From: an uncultured Pirellulaceae bacterium
Lineage (GTDB): Bacteria; Planctomycetota; Planctomycetia; Pirellulales; Pirellulaceae
Length of the DNA stretch: 64,000 nt
Assembly (NCBI GenBank): GCA_905480235.1
Contig: CAJQPP010000068.1
Location: 1-64,000 of the forward strand
Direction of reading: 5' to 3'
Under the pieces are notes generated by a model. The model was given only the letters and a program-made list of their open reading frames with translations. It searched no databases and was not told the origin of the DNA. Positions 1 to 9,132 of this stretch are shown here, one piece after another. The position numbers and the translations under genes are program-made. How positions within the stretch are numbered: position 1 is the first letter of the stretch; the number at the start of each line of letters is the position of its first letter.

Positions 1-138
1 CGCGATCTTTTCGAGTTCAACCCGCGGATTCGGTTTCTCTAATACACTTTGTTGTGCCTGGAGAGTTGACGAGGACGATAGGGCAAACAGCCCAAATAGA
101 ATGACCAGCGAAAGACCGAAAGCATTGAGGAACTTCAT
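1..138 (-). CDS. N-terminus of an exported protein (runs off left edge)
   Basis: The minus strand reads 46 uninterrupted codons from an ATG at 138 to the window edge. The translation begins MKFLNAFGLSLVILFGLFAL and continues to SSSSTLQAQQ, a textbook Sec signal peptide: one basic residue, a hydrophobic core of about 17 residues, and a small-residue cleavage site near LQA-QQ. The mature part seen (SVLEKPNPRVELEKIA) is too short to assign a family. Function unknown; export to the periplasm or cell surface is inferred from the signal peptide. Confidence 0.7.
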   Translation of the reverse strand, partial: MKFLNAFGLSLVILFGLFALSSSSTLQAQQSVLEKPNPRVELEKIA

Positions 139-191
139 TACAAATCCACCGAAATCGAATTGCTTGTTGGAGAATCCGTTAATTATGTACG

Positions 192-602
192 ATGGAACAA
201 CGCCGTGCCACAATGCATCTCAGAAATTGCCGCCAGGGATGCTCCGTTCGGCGTTTGGTTCAGATCTCACTCGGCGATGCATTTGAAGTGGTCCCAGTCG
301 TGGAAACCATTGAACGGGTGCAGGGCCTTACTGTCGACTTGGTAATTTTCTCGCTTTGCACTACCGACATCGAATACGCTTCAAAGGTCGCCGCATTCTT
401 ATTTTCGCCGAACCGGCCGAATGTTGCCGTCAGCCGTGCGAGAACCCAGGTCATCGTCATAGCCTGCGATCGAATTTGCAATGCAATCCCTAACGATCAC
501 AACGGGCTCCTTGCACTCAATCGTTTCAAGAATGCACTCTCACTCATCAAGAAACCGTCGAGGCTCAACGGGAATGTATCAGTCGATCAATCGCTGCTTT
601 AG
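192..602 (+). pseudogene. C-terminal relic of a superfamily I (Upf1-like) DNA helicase
   Basis: The translated stretch from about 270 carries two helicase motifs in the right order and spacing: a motif V-like segment (VETIERVQGLTVDLVIFSLC, family form VDTVDrFQGqErDvVI) and a motif VI-like segment (RPNVAVSRARTQVIVIA, family form RLNVALTRAR). The Walker A, DExx and other N-terminal motifs are absent and upstream frames are closed. Residues before about 30 of the 136-aa ORF do not look helicase-like, so the fragment probably begins near 270. Such helicases are common in restriction and defence loci, and an McrC-like relic lies 350 bp downstream. Non-functional remnant is the best reading. Confidence 0.6.
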
Positions 603-955
603 ACCGCAGAGCGATTTTGCCTCGCTGTACTCGGAGGATCAATCAATCCCCATATCCGCTTCCGGCATGATGATTTGCCCGGCGACAGACGTCCATCACA
701 CGGCTTGCAAGCAAGCGAAGTCGGAGGGCATGCTTGTTCAACCTTTCACATGCTGCCGCAAATTCTCAAATTAACGGACGAAATAATCGACAATTGTTTG
801 CCGTCACGCGTAACACCTCTCGCGATCAGCCAAAAAAAGAAGGGGAATAGAAAAGCCCCCAACTGACTTTCGTCAGATCAGCTCCACATAAAACGCGCCA
901 GGTGTATCAGGTTGCTTTTAATTAAAGCAACCACACTAAATAGATGGCCTAACCG
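603..955. other. Spacer between two defence-gene relics; no gene seen
   Basis: No frame gives a protein-like translation. This is probably decayed coding sequence of the locus that held the helicase and McrC relics; no clear repeat or hairpin was seen. Confidence 0.4.
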
Positions 956-1282
956 ATGCGACAGATTCGACTGACTGAATATCAAAAATCAGATGTGGCA
1001 TTTCAGCTCTCTACATCTGAACGAGATGCGATCGCTGACGCTATAAAGTCAATTACGATCGAACCTGCGGCAAAGCAAGCGGAACACTATTTCTTACCCC
1101 TTCTAATCAGTCGATCGCAGCTTCGCATTCTGCCCGAGCTGCTTTTTTGGGAAAAACGAGGACTACAGTTAAAACCCTGTCCCTTTCTATTGCTAATCAC
1201 GGCTCGTCGCTTTAGCTTGTTTGGCGAGCGGCCTCTGAAAGAGGCCGGACCGATCGATCTATGTAACCTAAGCGAGTCATGA
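956..1282 (+). pseudogene. N-terminal relic of an McrC-like restriction subunit
   Basis: The first ~50 residues (RLTEYQKSDVAFQLSTSERD, then IEPAAKQAEHYFLPL) fit the N-terminus of McrC-type 5-methylcytosine restriction proteins, which begin with an LTEY segment followed by Ser-x-x-Glu and a beta-rich region. Intact McrC is more than 300 aa with a C-terminal PD-(D/E)XK nuclease; here the match fades after about residue 55 and the ORF ends at 108 aa, so the nuclease is gone. A GGCCTCT/AGAGGCC hairpin (1230-1246) lies in the decayed part. The relic ends in an ATGA overlap with the next gene, which is probably chance. Assignment is from motif memory only. Confidence 0.5.
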
Positions 1283-1920
1283 GAATGAAGAAATCGACAA
1301 AAATCATGGGAGCGGCCGGGGTTGTTGTGCTGGTGCTCGGTCTTTTATGGGTCACTTCTTTGGGCAGTCGTTACGCGGTCGACGTGACGGAATCTGGTAG
1401 TTTCAAAGTCGATTTGCCTTTCGAAGAATTGCGCAAGATCATGGTTCGTTCCAATGCATGTAAAGAGATCATCAATGCAGATCCGGGCAGCAAGCTGGTC
1501 TCACAAAAATGGGACAACACGGATTTCCATTTAGGGAAAATCGATTTTTTGCATCCGCACTGGCAAGTCAATGCCGAGGGACAACTTAAGGTTGAATTCA
1601 CGGATGACTACATTGGAACGACCGTCGCTGAATTAACTCAAACCGTTACGATTGTCCCAGAAAAAATTGAATCGTTAATAAAACTAAACCAGCCTCAAGG
1701 GCGTTTGTTGGGTTACTCGGTAACGACCGAGATGTTTTCCAAAGATGGAAAGTCGGAAGTAAAACAGACTTTACAGCTGAAGATTGAGACGCCGGCTCCT
1801 TGGTTCGCTCGAGGGTATGCACGTTCACGGGTGAAATCGAGTGCCAAACGAATTGTCGCTTCGATGGAGAAACACATCTTGGCCGCGGTGAAAAAACACG
1901 AGGGTGAGTTCGCAAAGTAG
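1279..1920 (+). CDS. Membrane-anchored hypothetical protein, SRPBCC-like
   Basis: This 213-aa protein has a basic N-terminus followed by one hydrophobic segment (about residues 10-28, GAAGVVVLVLGLLWV), then a soluble domain of alternating beta strands ending in a long C-terminal amphipathic helix (KSSAKRIVASMEKHILAAVK). That layout resembles SRPBCC/START-like helix-grip domains, but no signature motif supports a specific function. It is likely anchored in the inner membrane with the domain outside. ATG at 1285 is an alternative start. It stands alone, with defence-gene relics upstream and a repeat downstream. Confidence 0.6.
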   Translation: MRMKKSTKIMGAAGVVVLVLGLLWVTSLGSRYAVDVTESGSFKVDLPFEELRKIMVRSNACKEIINADPGSKLVSQKWDNTDFHLGKIDFLHPHWQVNAEGQLKVEFTDDYIGTTVAELTQTVTIVPEKIESLIKLNQPQGRLLGYSVTTEMFSKDGKSEVKQTLQLKIETPAPWFARGYARSRVKSSAKRIVASMEKHILAAVKKHEGEFAK

Positions 1921-2007
1921 CGACTGGTGGCCGCTGAGTGCGACGCACGCCCCAGCCCCTACCCGATTCGTTCGACGGCTTCGGATTTGGAAAGACACGC
2001 TGAAAAG

Positions 2008-2030
2008 AAAAGGTGTCAGGAACCTTTTTT
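2008..2030. repeat. Family I REP-like hairpin, copy 1
   Basis: AAAAGG and CCTTTT form the arms of an imperfect palindrome around the core TGTCAGGAA, followed by GATG. It overlaps the 3' end of the DMT transporter gene and provides its stop codon. Confidence 0.75.
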
Positions 2031-3005
2031 GATGTGTTCTGATCCACTATCCGTGGTTTCTGGACTATTGGGTTTGGCATCAATTTTGGGAATTTTCAAG
2101 AGCGCCATGGCGGACAAGAAAATGATGGCAAACCCAATCCAAGCTGATTTTGTCGGTATGTGCTCCCAAATAAAGTAGTCAAACAAAGCCGTGAAAATTA
2201 TGCCGAAGTACCTGAAAGGGGCGATTTGGCCTACTTTTGCGAAACGTAAACTGGCCGCGCTGAAACCCGTTTGTGCCATCGCGAAAGCCCCTAAGAGTAA
2301 TGCGGCACCGATCATGAGCCCATCGGTTAACCAGGGGATCAGTTTTTCTGAAGGGGTAAACATGTGGCCCGTCCAATTATAAATCGGAAACCCAGCAATC
2401 ATAAAAGCGCCTAAACAAATGGGTAATCCGAAGGCCAGTGAATAGCACGTGGTGCGTTCAAACGGCTCTTTCGCCCCAAGTTTCCGATTTATATAAAGCC
2501 TAAATGCCATGAGTATCCCAGCAGCTAATCCCAGTAAGGAAGCCGGATTAAATGAGCTCGCGGTGGGTTGCAGTACTACAACAATTCCTATGAATCCGAC
2601 TCCGTTTGCCAACCATGCGAGAGGCGTTTGCCTTTCTCCTGCTAAAACCCGAGCAATCAACGGCGCGAAGAGAGATCCCGTATTTAAGAGCAGCGTGGCA
2701 TCCAGCATGGGGATCCATTGCAACGAAAGGTAATAGCAATAGATCGATACCGTCCAACAAAAAGCGCTCATGGCTTGAGCAAATGGCTGGTCAGTCTTAA
2801 GGCCTAAGCGAGGCCGAAAAAGAAACAGCAGGATGAAAAAGATCAGCAAACCAATGGCCCAACGCAGGATCATTAACAATTCGGTCGAGACCGCTACAGA
2901 GGACCACTTTACGATGGATGCCATTGTCGCAACGGCAAAGGCCGCGGCAATTGTGAATACTGCGCCTAGCAAAAGGCTGCCTTCTGATTTCTCTACACTT
3001 GCCAC
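2016..3005 (-). CDS. EamA/DMT-superfamily membrane transporter
   Basis: This 329-aa protein is hydrophobic throughout with about ten membrane segments in two homologous halves, the layout of EamA (drug/metabolite transporter) permeases. Family-like features include the RWAIG segment after TM2, LQWIPMLDATLLLNTGSLFAPLIA and the second-half repeat near LLGAFAMAQTGFSAASLRFAKVGQIAPFRYFGIIF (shown here only to place it at residues ~235-270). The exported substrate cannot be deduced. The start is GTG at 3005 with GAGAG about seven bases upstream. The last six codons (HIKKGS) and the stop lie inside a dispersed repeat, so the natural C-terminus may have been replaced. Confidence 0.85.
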   Translation of the reverse strand: MASVEKSEGSLLLGAVFTIAAAFAVATMASIVKWSSVAVSTELLMILRWAIGLLIFFILLFLFRPRLGLKTDQPFAQAMSAFCWTVSIYCYYLSLQWIPMLDATLLLNTGSLFAPLIARVLAGERQTPLAWLANGVGFIGIVVVLQPTASSFNPASLLGLAAGILMAFRLYINRKLGAKEPFERTTCYSLAFGLPICLGAFMIAGFPIYNWTGHMFTPSEKLIPWLTDGLMIGAALLLGAFAMAQTGFSAASLRFAKVGQIAPFRYFGIIFTALFDYFIWEHIPTKSAWIGFAIIFLSAMALLKIPKIDAKPNSPETTDSGSEHIKKGS

Positions 3006-3532
3006 GTTAATGCTCTCACTGGATTTTAAGAGTCCTGGGACGTGCCTTGGAAAATTGCAGGTTTGGTTATGATGGGATAAGAAAAACCAAAATTCAACTG
3101 GGTTGCCAAAAAATATGTTGCTCCAAATTCGCTCTGCTAGGCCCCGCTATTCACTATTGGGTTTGGCGCCGTGGATCGCTCTCATCACTCTAGCCGGTCA
3201 TACCATAGCGTGTCTTCGCTCGAGCAAAAAAACGCGAGACCTGAAAGTAAACAAGGTACACAATCGATAGCAGGCGAGTATTCTGGTCGGTTATAGACGT
3301 TGGGTAAGAATCGCTTAACGAACCGGAGTTGTCGGCGTTACTCAGTCAATCGAAGATAAAAATTATTCTAAAGTCCCCAAAACTATTACCTATAGAAAAA
3401 GTCGGCGAAGATTCTGGCGCTGATCCGCCGGCAAAGCGAGCGACTGCTGATTAAGATAGAACCCTGTTTTCGTCGGGTCGATTTCGTGTCGACATATTTT
3501 GCGCTTTTTCTTCACACATCGGATTTCGTGAG
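3006..3532. other. Divergent promoter region; no gene seen
   Basis: This 527-bp spacer separates the leftward transporter gene from the rightward BNR protein gene and should carry both promoters. No convincing operator, hairpin or small ORF was identified. Confidence 0.4.
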
Positions 3533-6500
3533 ATGAATTTTTTACTTCGCGCTGCGTTGCTTTTGAGCTTGGTTTTTTGGGGACACGTTCTTCTGGGTCA
3601 AGACCAACCAAACGGCGATCCCCAAGCCGAGACCGTAAACCAGACATTTTCATCGCTCAAATTTCGCAACATCGGTCCCTTTCGAGGCGGTCGTAGCAAT
3701 GCCGTTTGCGGTGTCAGCGGGGATCCCCTGACTTACTACATGGGCAGCACCGGCGGTGGAGTTTGGAAGACCACCGATGCCGGTGTTACCTGGAAGAACA
3801 TTTCGGATGGTCAATTCAAAAGTGGATCGGTCGGCGCCATCACGGTCGCACCCAATGACCCCAACGTGGTTTATGTTGGAATGGGCGAGCACGCCGTTCG
3901 AGGCGTCATGACATCTCACGGCGACGGAGTCTACAAGAGTACCGACGCCGGTCGCACATGGAAGCACGTTGGTTTGCCTGATTCGCGGCACATCGCCGCC
4001 ATTCGTATTCATCCCCAGAATTCAGAACACGTATACGTCGCGGTACAGGGCGCGCTGTTTGGACCTTCCAAAGATCGAGGGGTTTACCGATCTACGGATG
4101 GAGGGGCGAACTGGGAACAGATATTGTTTGTTAACGATACGACGGGCGCCGCCGACCTGAGCATGGATGCCACCAATCCCAGAATCCTTTACGCAGGAAT
4201 GTGGGACCATCAACGGACCCCTTGGCAGATTCGCAGCGGTGGAAAGGGTTCGGGAATCCACAAGTCGACCGATGGTGGACAAACATGGAAAAAACTCTCC
4301 AAGGGCCTACCCAAGTCGATGGGAAAAGTGGCCGTCGATGTTTCACCCGCCAATCCTGATGTGCTTTACGCAAACATTGAGGCCAAGAATGATAAGGGGG
4401 GCGTGTATCGATCCGATGACGGTGGAGCCGCTTGGAAGCAAGTCAATTCAGATCGAACCACCGTAGCGCGGGCCTGGTATTACATTGAGATCTTTGCCGA
4501 TCCGATGAACGAAAATCAGGTTTACGTTCTGAACGCACCCATGCTGAAGTCCATCGATGGAGGAAAGTCGTTTGTCTCGATCCCCAATCCGCACACGGAC
4601 CAGCACGACCTGTGGATCAACCCTCAGCGGCCGGACAACATGATCCTTGCCAACGATGGCGGTGGATGCGTGACATTTAATGGTGGTAAATCCTGGTCAC
4701 CACAGAACAACCAGCCCACGGCCCAGTTCTATCGCGTGATTGCCGACAACCAATTTCCTTATCGGTTGTACGCTGGCCAGCAGGACAACTCCACCGTCAG
4801 CATGGCCAGTCGTTCTTTGCGGGGTCAAATCAGCGAACGGGACTGGTTTCCCACAGCGGGTGGTGAGAGCGCCTTTCTCGCATTCGACCCGGACAATCCG
4901 TCCACGGTGTTCGGGACAAGCATTCAAGGCATCATGAGTAAGCACGACGTCAAAACGGACCACAACAAAAGTATCGTGGCCTATCCCCAATTGAATTTAG
5001 GAACGTTAGCCAAAGACCAAAAATATCGCTTTAACTGGAATGGTCCGCTAACGATGCAAAGTCAGGATCCGAGTGTGTTGTATCACGGCGGAAATGTATT
5101 GTTTCGCAGTGACGATGCCGGACATCGTTGGACGGAAATCAGTGGCGACCTGACTCGCAACGAAGCGGAGAAACATGGCGATGGCAGCACGCCGTTTACC
5201 AACGAAGCGGCCGGTGGTGAAGTCTACAACACCATCAGCTACATCGCCGCTTCGCCTCATGCCGCCGGTGAAATTTGGGTCGGTACCGACGATGGTCTGG
5301 TGCACCGCACGATAGATGAAGGGAAGACCTGGAATAACGTAACGCCGAACGGACTTCCCGAATCGTTGATTAACGCCATCGATATCTCGCCGCATGACAA
5401 AGATACCGCATTCATTGCTGCAACCCGCTACAAATTCAACGAGCTGCGTCCGATGGCATACCGCACGGTGGATGGCGGCAAGTCCTGGTCCTCGATCGTT
5501 CACGGGATTGCCGATGATCATTTTGTTCGTGTCGTTCGTCAGGACCCCAAGAACGAGCAGGTGCTTTACGCGGGAACCGAAGGCGGACTGTATATTAGTT
5601 TTGATAAGGGCGCTAATTGGCAACCGTTTCCATCGAACCTGCCGGTTTGCCCCATTACCGACCTGACGTTCCAGGACAACGATTTGATCGTGGCTACCTC
5701 AGGTCGCGCGTTCTGGATTCTGGATGACCTGGGCGTTATTCAACAGACAACAGGCAAGTTGAATGAGAGTGACTTGAAAGTTTTCCAACCTAAAGCCAGC
5801 TATCGGTTTGCCGAAGGTGGCGGAAAAGCGACGCCTTATGCTGGCGCAAACCCGGCACCGGGGGTGATCTTTGATTACCAACTGCCTGACTCGTGGAAGC
5901 AGGATGACAAGCTGACGCTACACGTTGTGCGAGGCGATGGTGTGGTGGTGCGAACGATCGACAGCTCAGATAAATCAAAAACCAAGACTTGGACGGGCGG
6001 CCCTACTGCCGCACCTCAACTGCCCGCCAAAGCGGGGCTCAATCGATTCCATTGGGACTTGCGTACCGATCCGATTCCGGGCGTGAAAAATATTTTTGTG
6101 ATGGGTAGCCACGCCGGACCTCGCGTCGGACCTGGCGAATATACATTACAGTTGTCGGCGGCCGGGAAAGGGCTGGAGCCAGTCGAAACAAAAGCGATCG
6201 TACTGGCTGACCCTCGCATCGAAGCGTCAGACGAAGATCATGCCGTTCAACAAAAAGCCCTGGAAGACATCCGCACGATCGTGACCGATGTCCATCAATC
6301 GGTCAATCAGTTTCGTAGTGTCAAATCACAACTGTCGAAACGATTGGCACTCTTGAAAACGATGGAGGATCAAATAGAACTGGTCGAGTTGGCAAAGTCG
6401 GCCTTGAAAGCGATTGGCGATTGGGAATCGAAACTGATTCAACCAAAGCAAAAGACATTCCAAGACGTGATCAATTTTCGCAACAAACTGAATGCAGAAT

Positions 6501-6700
6501 TGATGTACTTGGCGGGCGAGATCGACGCCAACGAACCCAAGCCCACGGTAGCCTGTGTTAACAGACTGGACGAGCTTTCACAAAAATGGCAGGCCGCGAG
6601 CGACGAACTGCAGGACGTGGTATCCGGGCCGGTGGCCGCGTTTAACGAGGCCTATCAAAAGAGCGGACTGCCTGTATTGATCATTCCTAAAAAGAACTAG
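3533..6700 (+). CDS. Secreted VPS10/BNR-propeller protein (glycosyl hydrolase-like)
   Basis: The 1055-aa product opens with a signal peptide ([20 protein letters not shown]). Residues ~40-720 hold many BNR/Asp-box repeats of the S/T-x-D-x-G-x-T-W type, for example [36 protein letters not shown] and TVDGGKSW. These build one or two large beta-propellers as in the sortilin VPS10 domain and the WD40/YVTN/BNR-like exo-xyloglucanase-type proteins. The C-terminal ~250 residues hold a beta domain ([21 protein letters not shown]) and a helical tail. Such proteins are abundant in planctomycetes; the substrate is unknown. The start is fixed by the signal peptide. It is followed 68 bp later by an oxidoreductase, possibly co-transcribed. 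Confidence 0.85.
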   Translation: MNFLLRAALLLSLVFWGHVLLGQDQPNGDPQAETVNQTFSSLKFRNIGPFRGGRSNAVCGVSGDPLTYYMGSTGGGVWKTTDAGVTWKNISDGQFKSGSVGAITVAPNDPNVVYVGMGEHAVRGVMTSHGDGVYKSTDAGRTWKHVGLPDSRHIAAIRIHPQNSEHVYVAVQGALFGPSKDRGVYRSTDGGANWEQILFVNDTTGAADLSMDATNPRILYAGMWDHQRTPWQIRSGGKGSGIHKSTDGGQTWKKLSKGLPKSMGKVAVDVSPANPDVLYANIEAKNDKGGVYRSDDGGAAWKQVNSDRTTVARAWYYIEIFADPMNENQVYVLNAPMLKSIDGGKSFVSIPNPHTDQHDLWINPQRPDNMILANDGGGCVTFNGGKSWSPQNNQPTAQFYRVIADNQFPYRLYAGQQDNSTVSMASRSLRGQISERDWFPTAGGESAFLAFDPDNPSTVFGTSIQGIMSKHDVKTDHNKSIVAYPQLNLGTLAKDQKYRFNWNGPLTMQSQDPSVLYHGGNVLFRSDDAGHRWTEISGDLTRNEAEKHGDGSTPFTNEAAGGEVYNTISYIAASPHAAGEIWVGTDDGLVHRTIDEGKTWNNVTPNGLPESLINAIDISPHDKDTAFIAATRYKFNELRPMAYRTVDGGKSWSSIVHGIADDHFVRVVRQDPKNEQVLYAGTEGGLYISFDKGANWQPFPSNLPVCPITDLTFQDNDLIVATSGRAFWILDDLGVIQQTTGKLNESDLKVFQPKASYRFAEGGGKATPYAGANPAPGVIFDYQLPDSWKQDDKLTLHVVRGDGVVVRTIDSSDKSKTKTWTGGPTAAPQLPAKAGLNRFHWDLRTDPIPGVKNIFVMGSHAGPRVGPGEYTLQLSAAGKGLEPVETKAIVLADPRIEASDEDHAVQQKALEDIRTIVTDVHQSVNQFRSVKSQLSKRLALLKTMEDQIELVELAKSALKAIGDWESKLIQPKQKTFQDVINFRNKLNAELMYLAGEIDANEPKPTVACVNRLDELSQKWQAASDELQDVVSGPVAAFNEAYQKSGLPVLIIPKKN

Positions 6701-6768
6701 CCTGATTTTGCTACACTTACCCTGTTCACCAAGCAAGTCACAGACTGTGTCCCGCGAAAGAAACCCCT

Positions 6769-8133
6769 ATGAATCATTTGAATCGCCGCGAATTACTGAA
6801 AAACTCTTTGGCCGCGTCCGCCGTGGTGACGACCCTACCCAGCTTGGCCTTGGGCAACGTCGCCAGTAACGACAAATTGAATCTGGCGGTCATCGGCTGT
6901 GCCAATCGCGGGGGCGCCATTGGTGCCGAGGCGGTTAACCACAATTTGACCCAATGCTTGGCGCTTTGTGATGTGGTCCCCTCACGCGCGGAAGGCTTTA
7001 AAAGCCAGATGAAAGACCAGTGCGACGAGGCCGAAATATTTGATGACTTCCGCGTGATGTTCGAAAAGTTGGGTGACAAAATTGATGCGTGTACCATTGG
7101 GGTACCCGATCACGCTCATTTTCCCATCGCGATGTTGGCGATGTCGATGGGGATTCACGTATTTGTGGAAAAGCCGCTCGCCCACACTTTTGAAGAGTGC
7201 GAATTGCTAATCGCAGCGGAGAAAAAATTTGGAGTCCAATGCCAAATGGGGAACCAGGGGCATTCCAGTAACCAACGCCTGCAATTTCAGTCGTGGGTCG
7301 AAAATGGCATCATCAAGAACGTGCGTCGTGTCGATGCCTGCATGAACAAGGGTCGAAGATGGCACCCGTGGGGAGACGTAACATCCTACCCCGCCAAAGA
7401 AAAAATGCCGCAAGGCATGAACTGGGAAGTATGGGCAGGGACAGCGCCCCAACGACCCTACAGCAGCAAGTATGATCCGGGGAACTGGCGAGGTTGGTAC
7501 GAATACGGCAACGGTGCCTTTGGAGACTGGGGGCCGCATACTCTGGATACGGTTCATCGTTTCCTGGAGCTGGGATTACCGCACACGGTTCGCGCCGAGA
7601 AAATTATTAAGCCCAACCCATTGATTTTTCCCCATGGAACCACGATCGCGTTTGACTTTGCGGAAAGAGGACCTGATCTGCCCGCGATGACGGTCAATTG
7701 GTACGACGGCGTCAAGAACCGTCCGCCAATGGATGATGGCGTGAAGATTCCAGCGTGTGGCAAAGCAATCTACAGCGACGACATTACGTTAGTGGGTGGT
7801 ACCCATAGCGGGATGTTGAAAATCGTTGGTGGAACCAAGCAAGCCGAGATGGAGTCCAAGCTTCCCGCTTTGCCCGAAAGTAAGACGTCCACCAATCACA
7901 TGGACAATTTCCTGAAAGCCGCCGCCGGAGTTGATCCCTATTGCAATTCATCATTTGCCATTTCGGGTCCGCTGACCCAGGTGTTTATGCTGGGGTGCAT
8001 TGCGCAGCGACTGGGTGAGGACTTGACGTTCGATACCGTGACAAAACAGATCACAAATAACGAACGTGCCAACGCCTTGTTGAAAGGCCCTGCCCCTCGG
8101 AAAGGCTGGGAAAGCTACTACAAGATGGTCTAG
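6769..8133 (+). CDS. Gfo/Idh/MocA-family oxidoreductase, Tat-exported
   Basis: This 454-aa protein has an N-terminal NRRELLKNSLAASAV stretch typical of the twin-arginine-like signals on planctomycete members of this family. The Rossmann domain follows (NLAVIGCANRGG at ~36-47), then the conserved HVFVEKPLAHTFEEC segment (~130-145) in which EKP contains the catalytic-domain lysine. The C-terminal alpha/beta substrate domain contains WAGTAPQRPY and GAFGDWGPHTLDTVHRFLELG, as in secreted sugar-dehydrogenase-like members. The sugar substrate and the cofactor (NAD(P)) reaction are inferred from the family only. It lies 68 bp behind the BNR-propeller gene. Confidence 0.88.
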   Translation: MNHLNRRELLKNSLAASAVVTTLPSLALGNVASNDKLNLAVIGCANRGGAIGAEAVNHNLTQCLALCDVVPSRAEGFKSQMKDQCDEAEIFDDFRVMFEKLGDKIDACTIGVPDHAHFPIAMLAMSMGIHVFVEKPLAHTFEECELLIAAEKKFGVQCQMGNQGHSSNQRLQFQSWVENGIIKNVRRVDACMNKGRRWHPWGDVTSYPAKEKMPQGMNWEVWAGTAPQRPYSSKYDPGNWRGWYEYGNGAFGDWGPHTLDTVHRFLELGLPHTVRAEKIIKPNPLIFPHGTTIAFDFAERGPDLPAMTVNWYDGVKNRPPMDDGVKIPACGKAIYSDDITLVGGTHSGMLKIVGGTKQAEMESKLPALPESKTSTNHMDNFLKAAAGVDPYCNSSFAISGPLTQVFMLGCIAQRLGEDLTFDTVTKQITNNERANALLKGPAPRKGWESYYKMV

Positions 8134-8169
8134 ATTGGCCCGACAGAGCCGAATTAAAAGGTGGCCCGT

Positions 8170-8280
8170 AGTCGACCAGTCTCTTTGAGTGGTCCCGTCA
8201 ATTAAGACGAGAACGCAGACGCTGCGGTCACTGACCGCAAAACGGTTCGTTGATGTTCGGCTTAGGTTAGACGCTCGGTT
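8170..8280. repeat. Family II repeat, copy 1
   Basis: This segment matches 11937-12040: both begin GTCGACCAG, continue CTTTGAGTGGTC and end GACGCTCGGT. It contains a perfect GCGGTC-ACT-GACCGC hairpin at 8224-8238. No ORF lies within it. It lies just after the oxidoreductase gene. Confidence 0.6.
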
Positions 8281-8322
8281 GGCCGAACTTCGCCACGGCG
8301 GGGCAGCCAGCCGATCAAAGAA

Positions 8323-8378
8323 GAAAAGGTGTCAAAGAAAAAAAGGTGTCAGAAAAAAAGGTGTCAGGGACCTTTTTT
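8323..8378. repeat. Family I REP-like repeat, three tandem partial units
   Basis: AAAAGGTGTCA occurs three times in 56 bp (8324, 8341, 8355) and only the last unit is complete (AAAAAGGTGTCAGGGACCTT followed by TTTTGATG). The array forms the 3' boundary of the truncated LEPR-motif gene and encodes its aberrant C-terminal residues. Confidence 0.75.
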
Positions 8379-8745
8379 GATGCACACCCCCACTGTTGAT
8401 GTGAATCCAGTCCGTGGTCAGAGTTTTGATATTGGGATTGCTGTCTTCCCGCACGCGTAATAAACCCTGCACCACGATTTCATCCGCAACATGGTCAGTA
8501 CCGGAAAGCGTAACGGTCGTGCCGGAGCTAATAATCGCCTGCTGGGTAGAGTCGGGAATGCCGTTATCCCAAACGAAAGGATCATGCCAATCACCCGACT
8601 GATGCGACACGGTGGCTAACAACTGTCGGGGTTCCAGATGTTCGAGGATAAGCCGACGAGAATCCTCACGTGAACGCGACTGAGCCAACTTTTGCCAAGA
8701 GAAAAGACGGGAAAGGAACTGCTTCCAATCGGGTATTGCTGTCAC
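8332..8745 (-). pseudogene. Truncated LEPRxLL-motif protein with start of a G8 domain
   Basis: The minus-strand ORF begins with GTG at 8745 behind a good GAGGTGG ribosome-binding site. Residues ~35-45 are LEHLEPRQLLA, the planctomycete LEPRxLL sorting motif found at the N-terminus of giant cell-surface proteins. From ~48 on the sequence fits a G8 domain (SGDWHDPFVWDNGIPD, then VTLSGTDHVADEIVVQGLL). The family is normally many hundreds to thousands of residues; this one stops at 137 aa. Its last residues (QKRSLTPFFLTPFFL) are simply the antisense reading of a tandem family I repeat, so the gene was cut at that repeat. Expression of the stub is possible but unlikely to be useful. Confidence 0.7.
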
Positions 8746-9132
8746 GAAACCACCTCTTTCTATTTAACTCCGATTGCGTGGTTTTTTTTTCGAGTAAAGC
8801 AAAATCCCAGTCAAACTTGCTCCGCATGAGCCAAATTTCTAACCTGTGTTTTCTGGAATCGTCGATTCGATCGAGATTTACCCATGGAAATCCGGCAAGC
8901 GGTCGACGGGCAGGAAGCCGCGTAAAGAAAACTTACTGGATGACACCAGCAGAGCGCACCAACATTTGTGCAAACACAAGATTCCTCCCGCCACGCCGTT
9001 CAGTCGTTGCTGAAAACCCTGCCAACGACAACCGGCTCGAATACCCTATACTTCCTCCTGGCACAATGGTGAGCGCAACTTGCTGGCCTCGCGTCCAATG
9101 CTACCCCGATATCGCAACCACAGGACCACAAC
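8746..9132. other. Divergent intergenic region; no gene seen
   Basis: This holds the upstream region of the LEPR-motif gene (left) and of the ThuA gene (right). Rightward ORF readings here are not protein-like. Confidence 0.4.

Noticed and set aside
1279-1282. ATGA overlap of McrC relic and following gene as evidence for an operon
   Set aside because: The upstream ORF end lies in decayed sequence, so the overlap is most likely chance; ATG 1285 is also possible.
5048-5623. 191-codon minus-strand ORF inside the BNR-propeller gene
   Set aside because: It is a shadow of the strongly supported plus-strand gene with its repeated Asp-box motifs.
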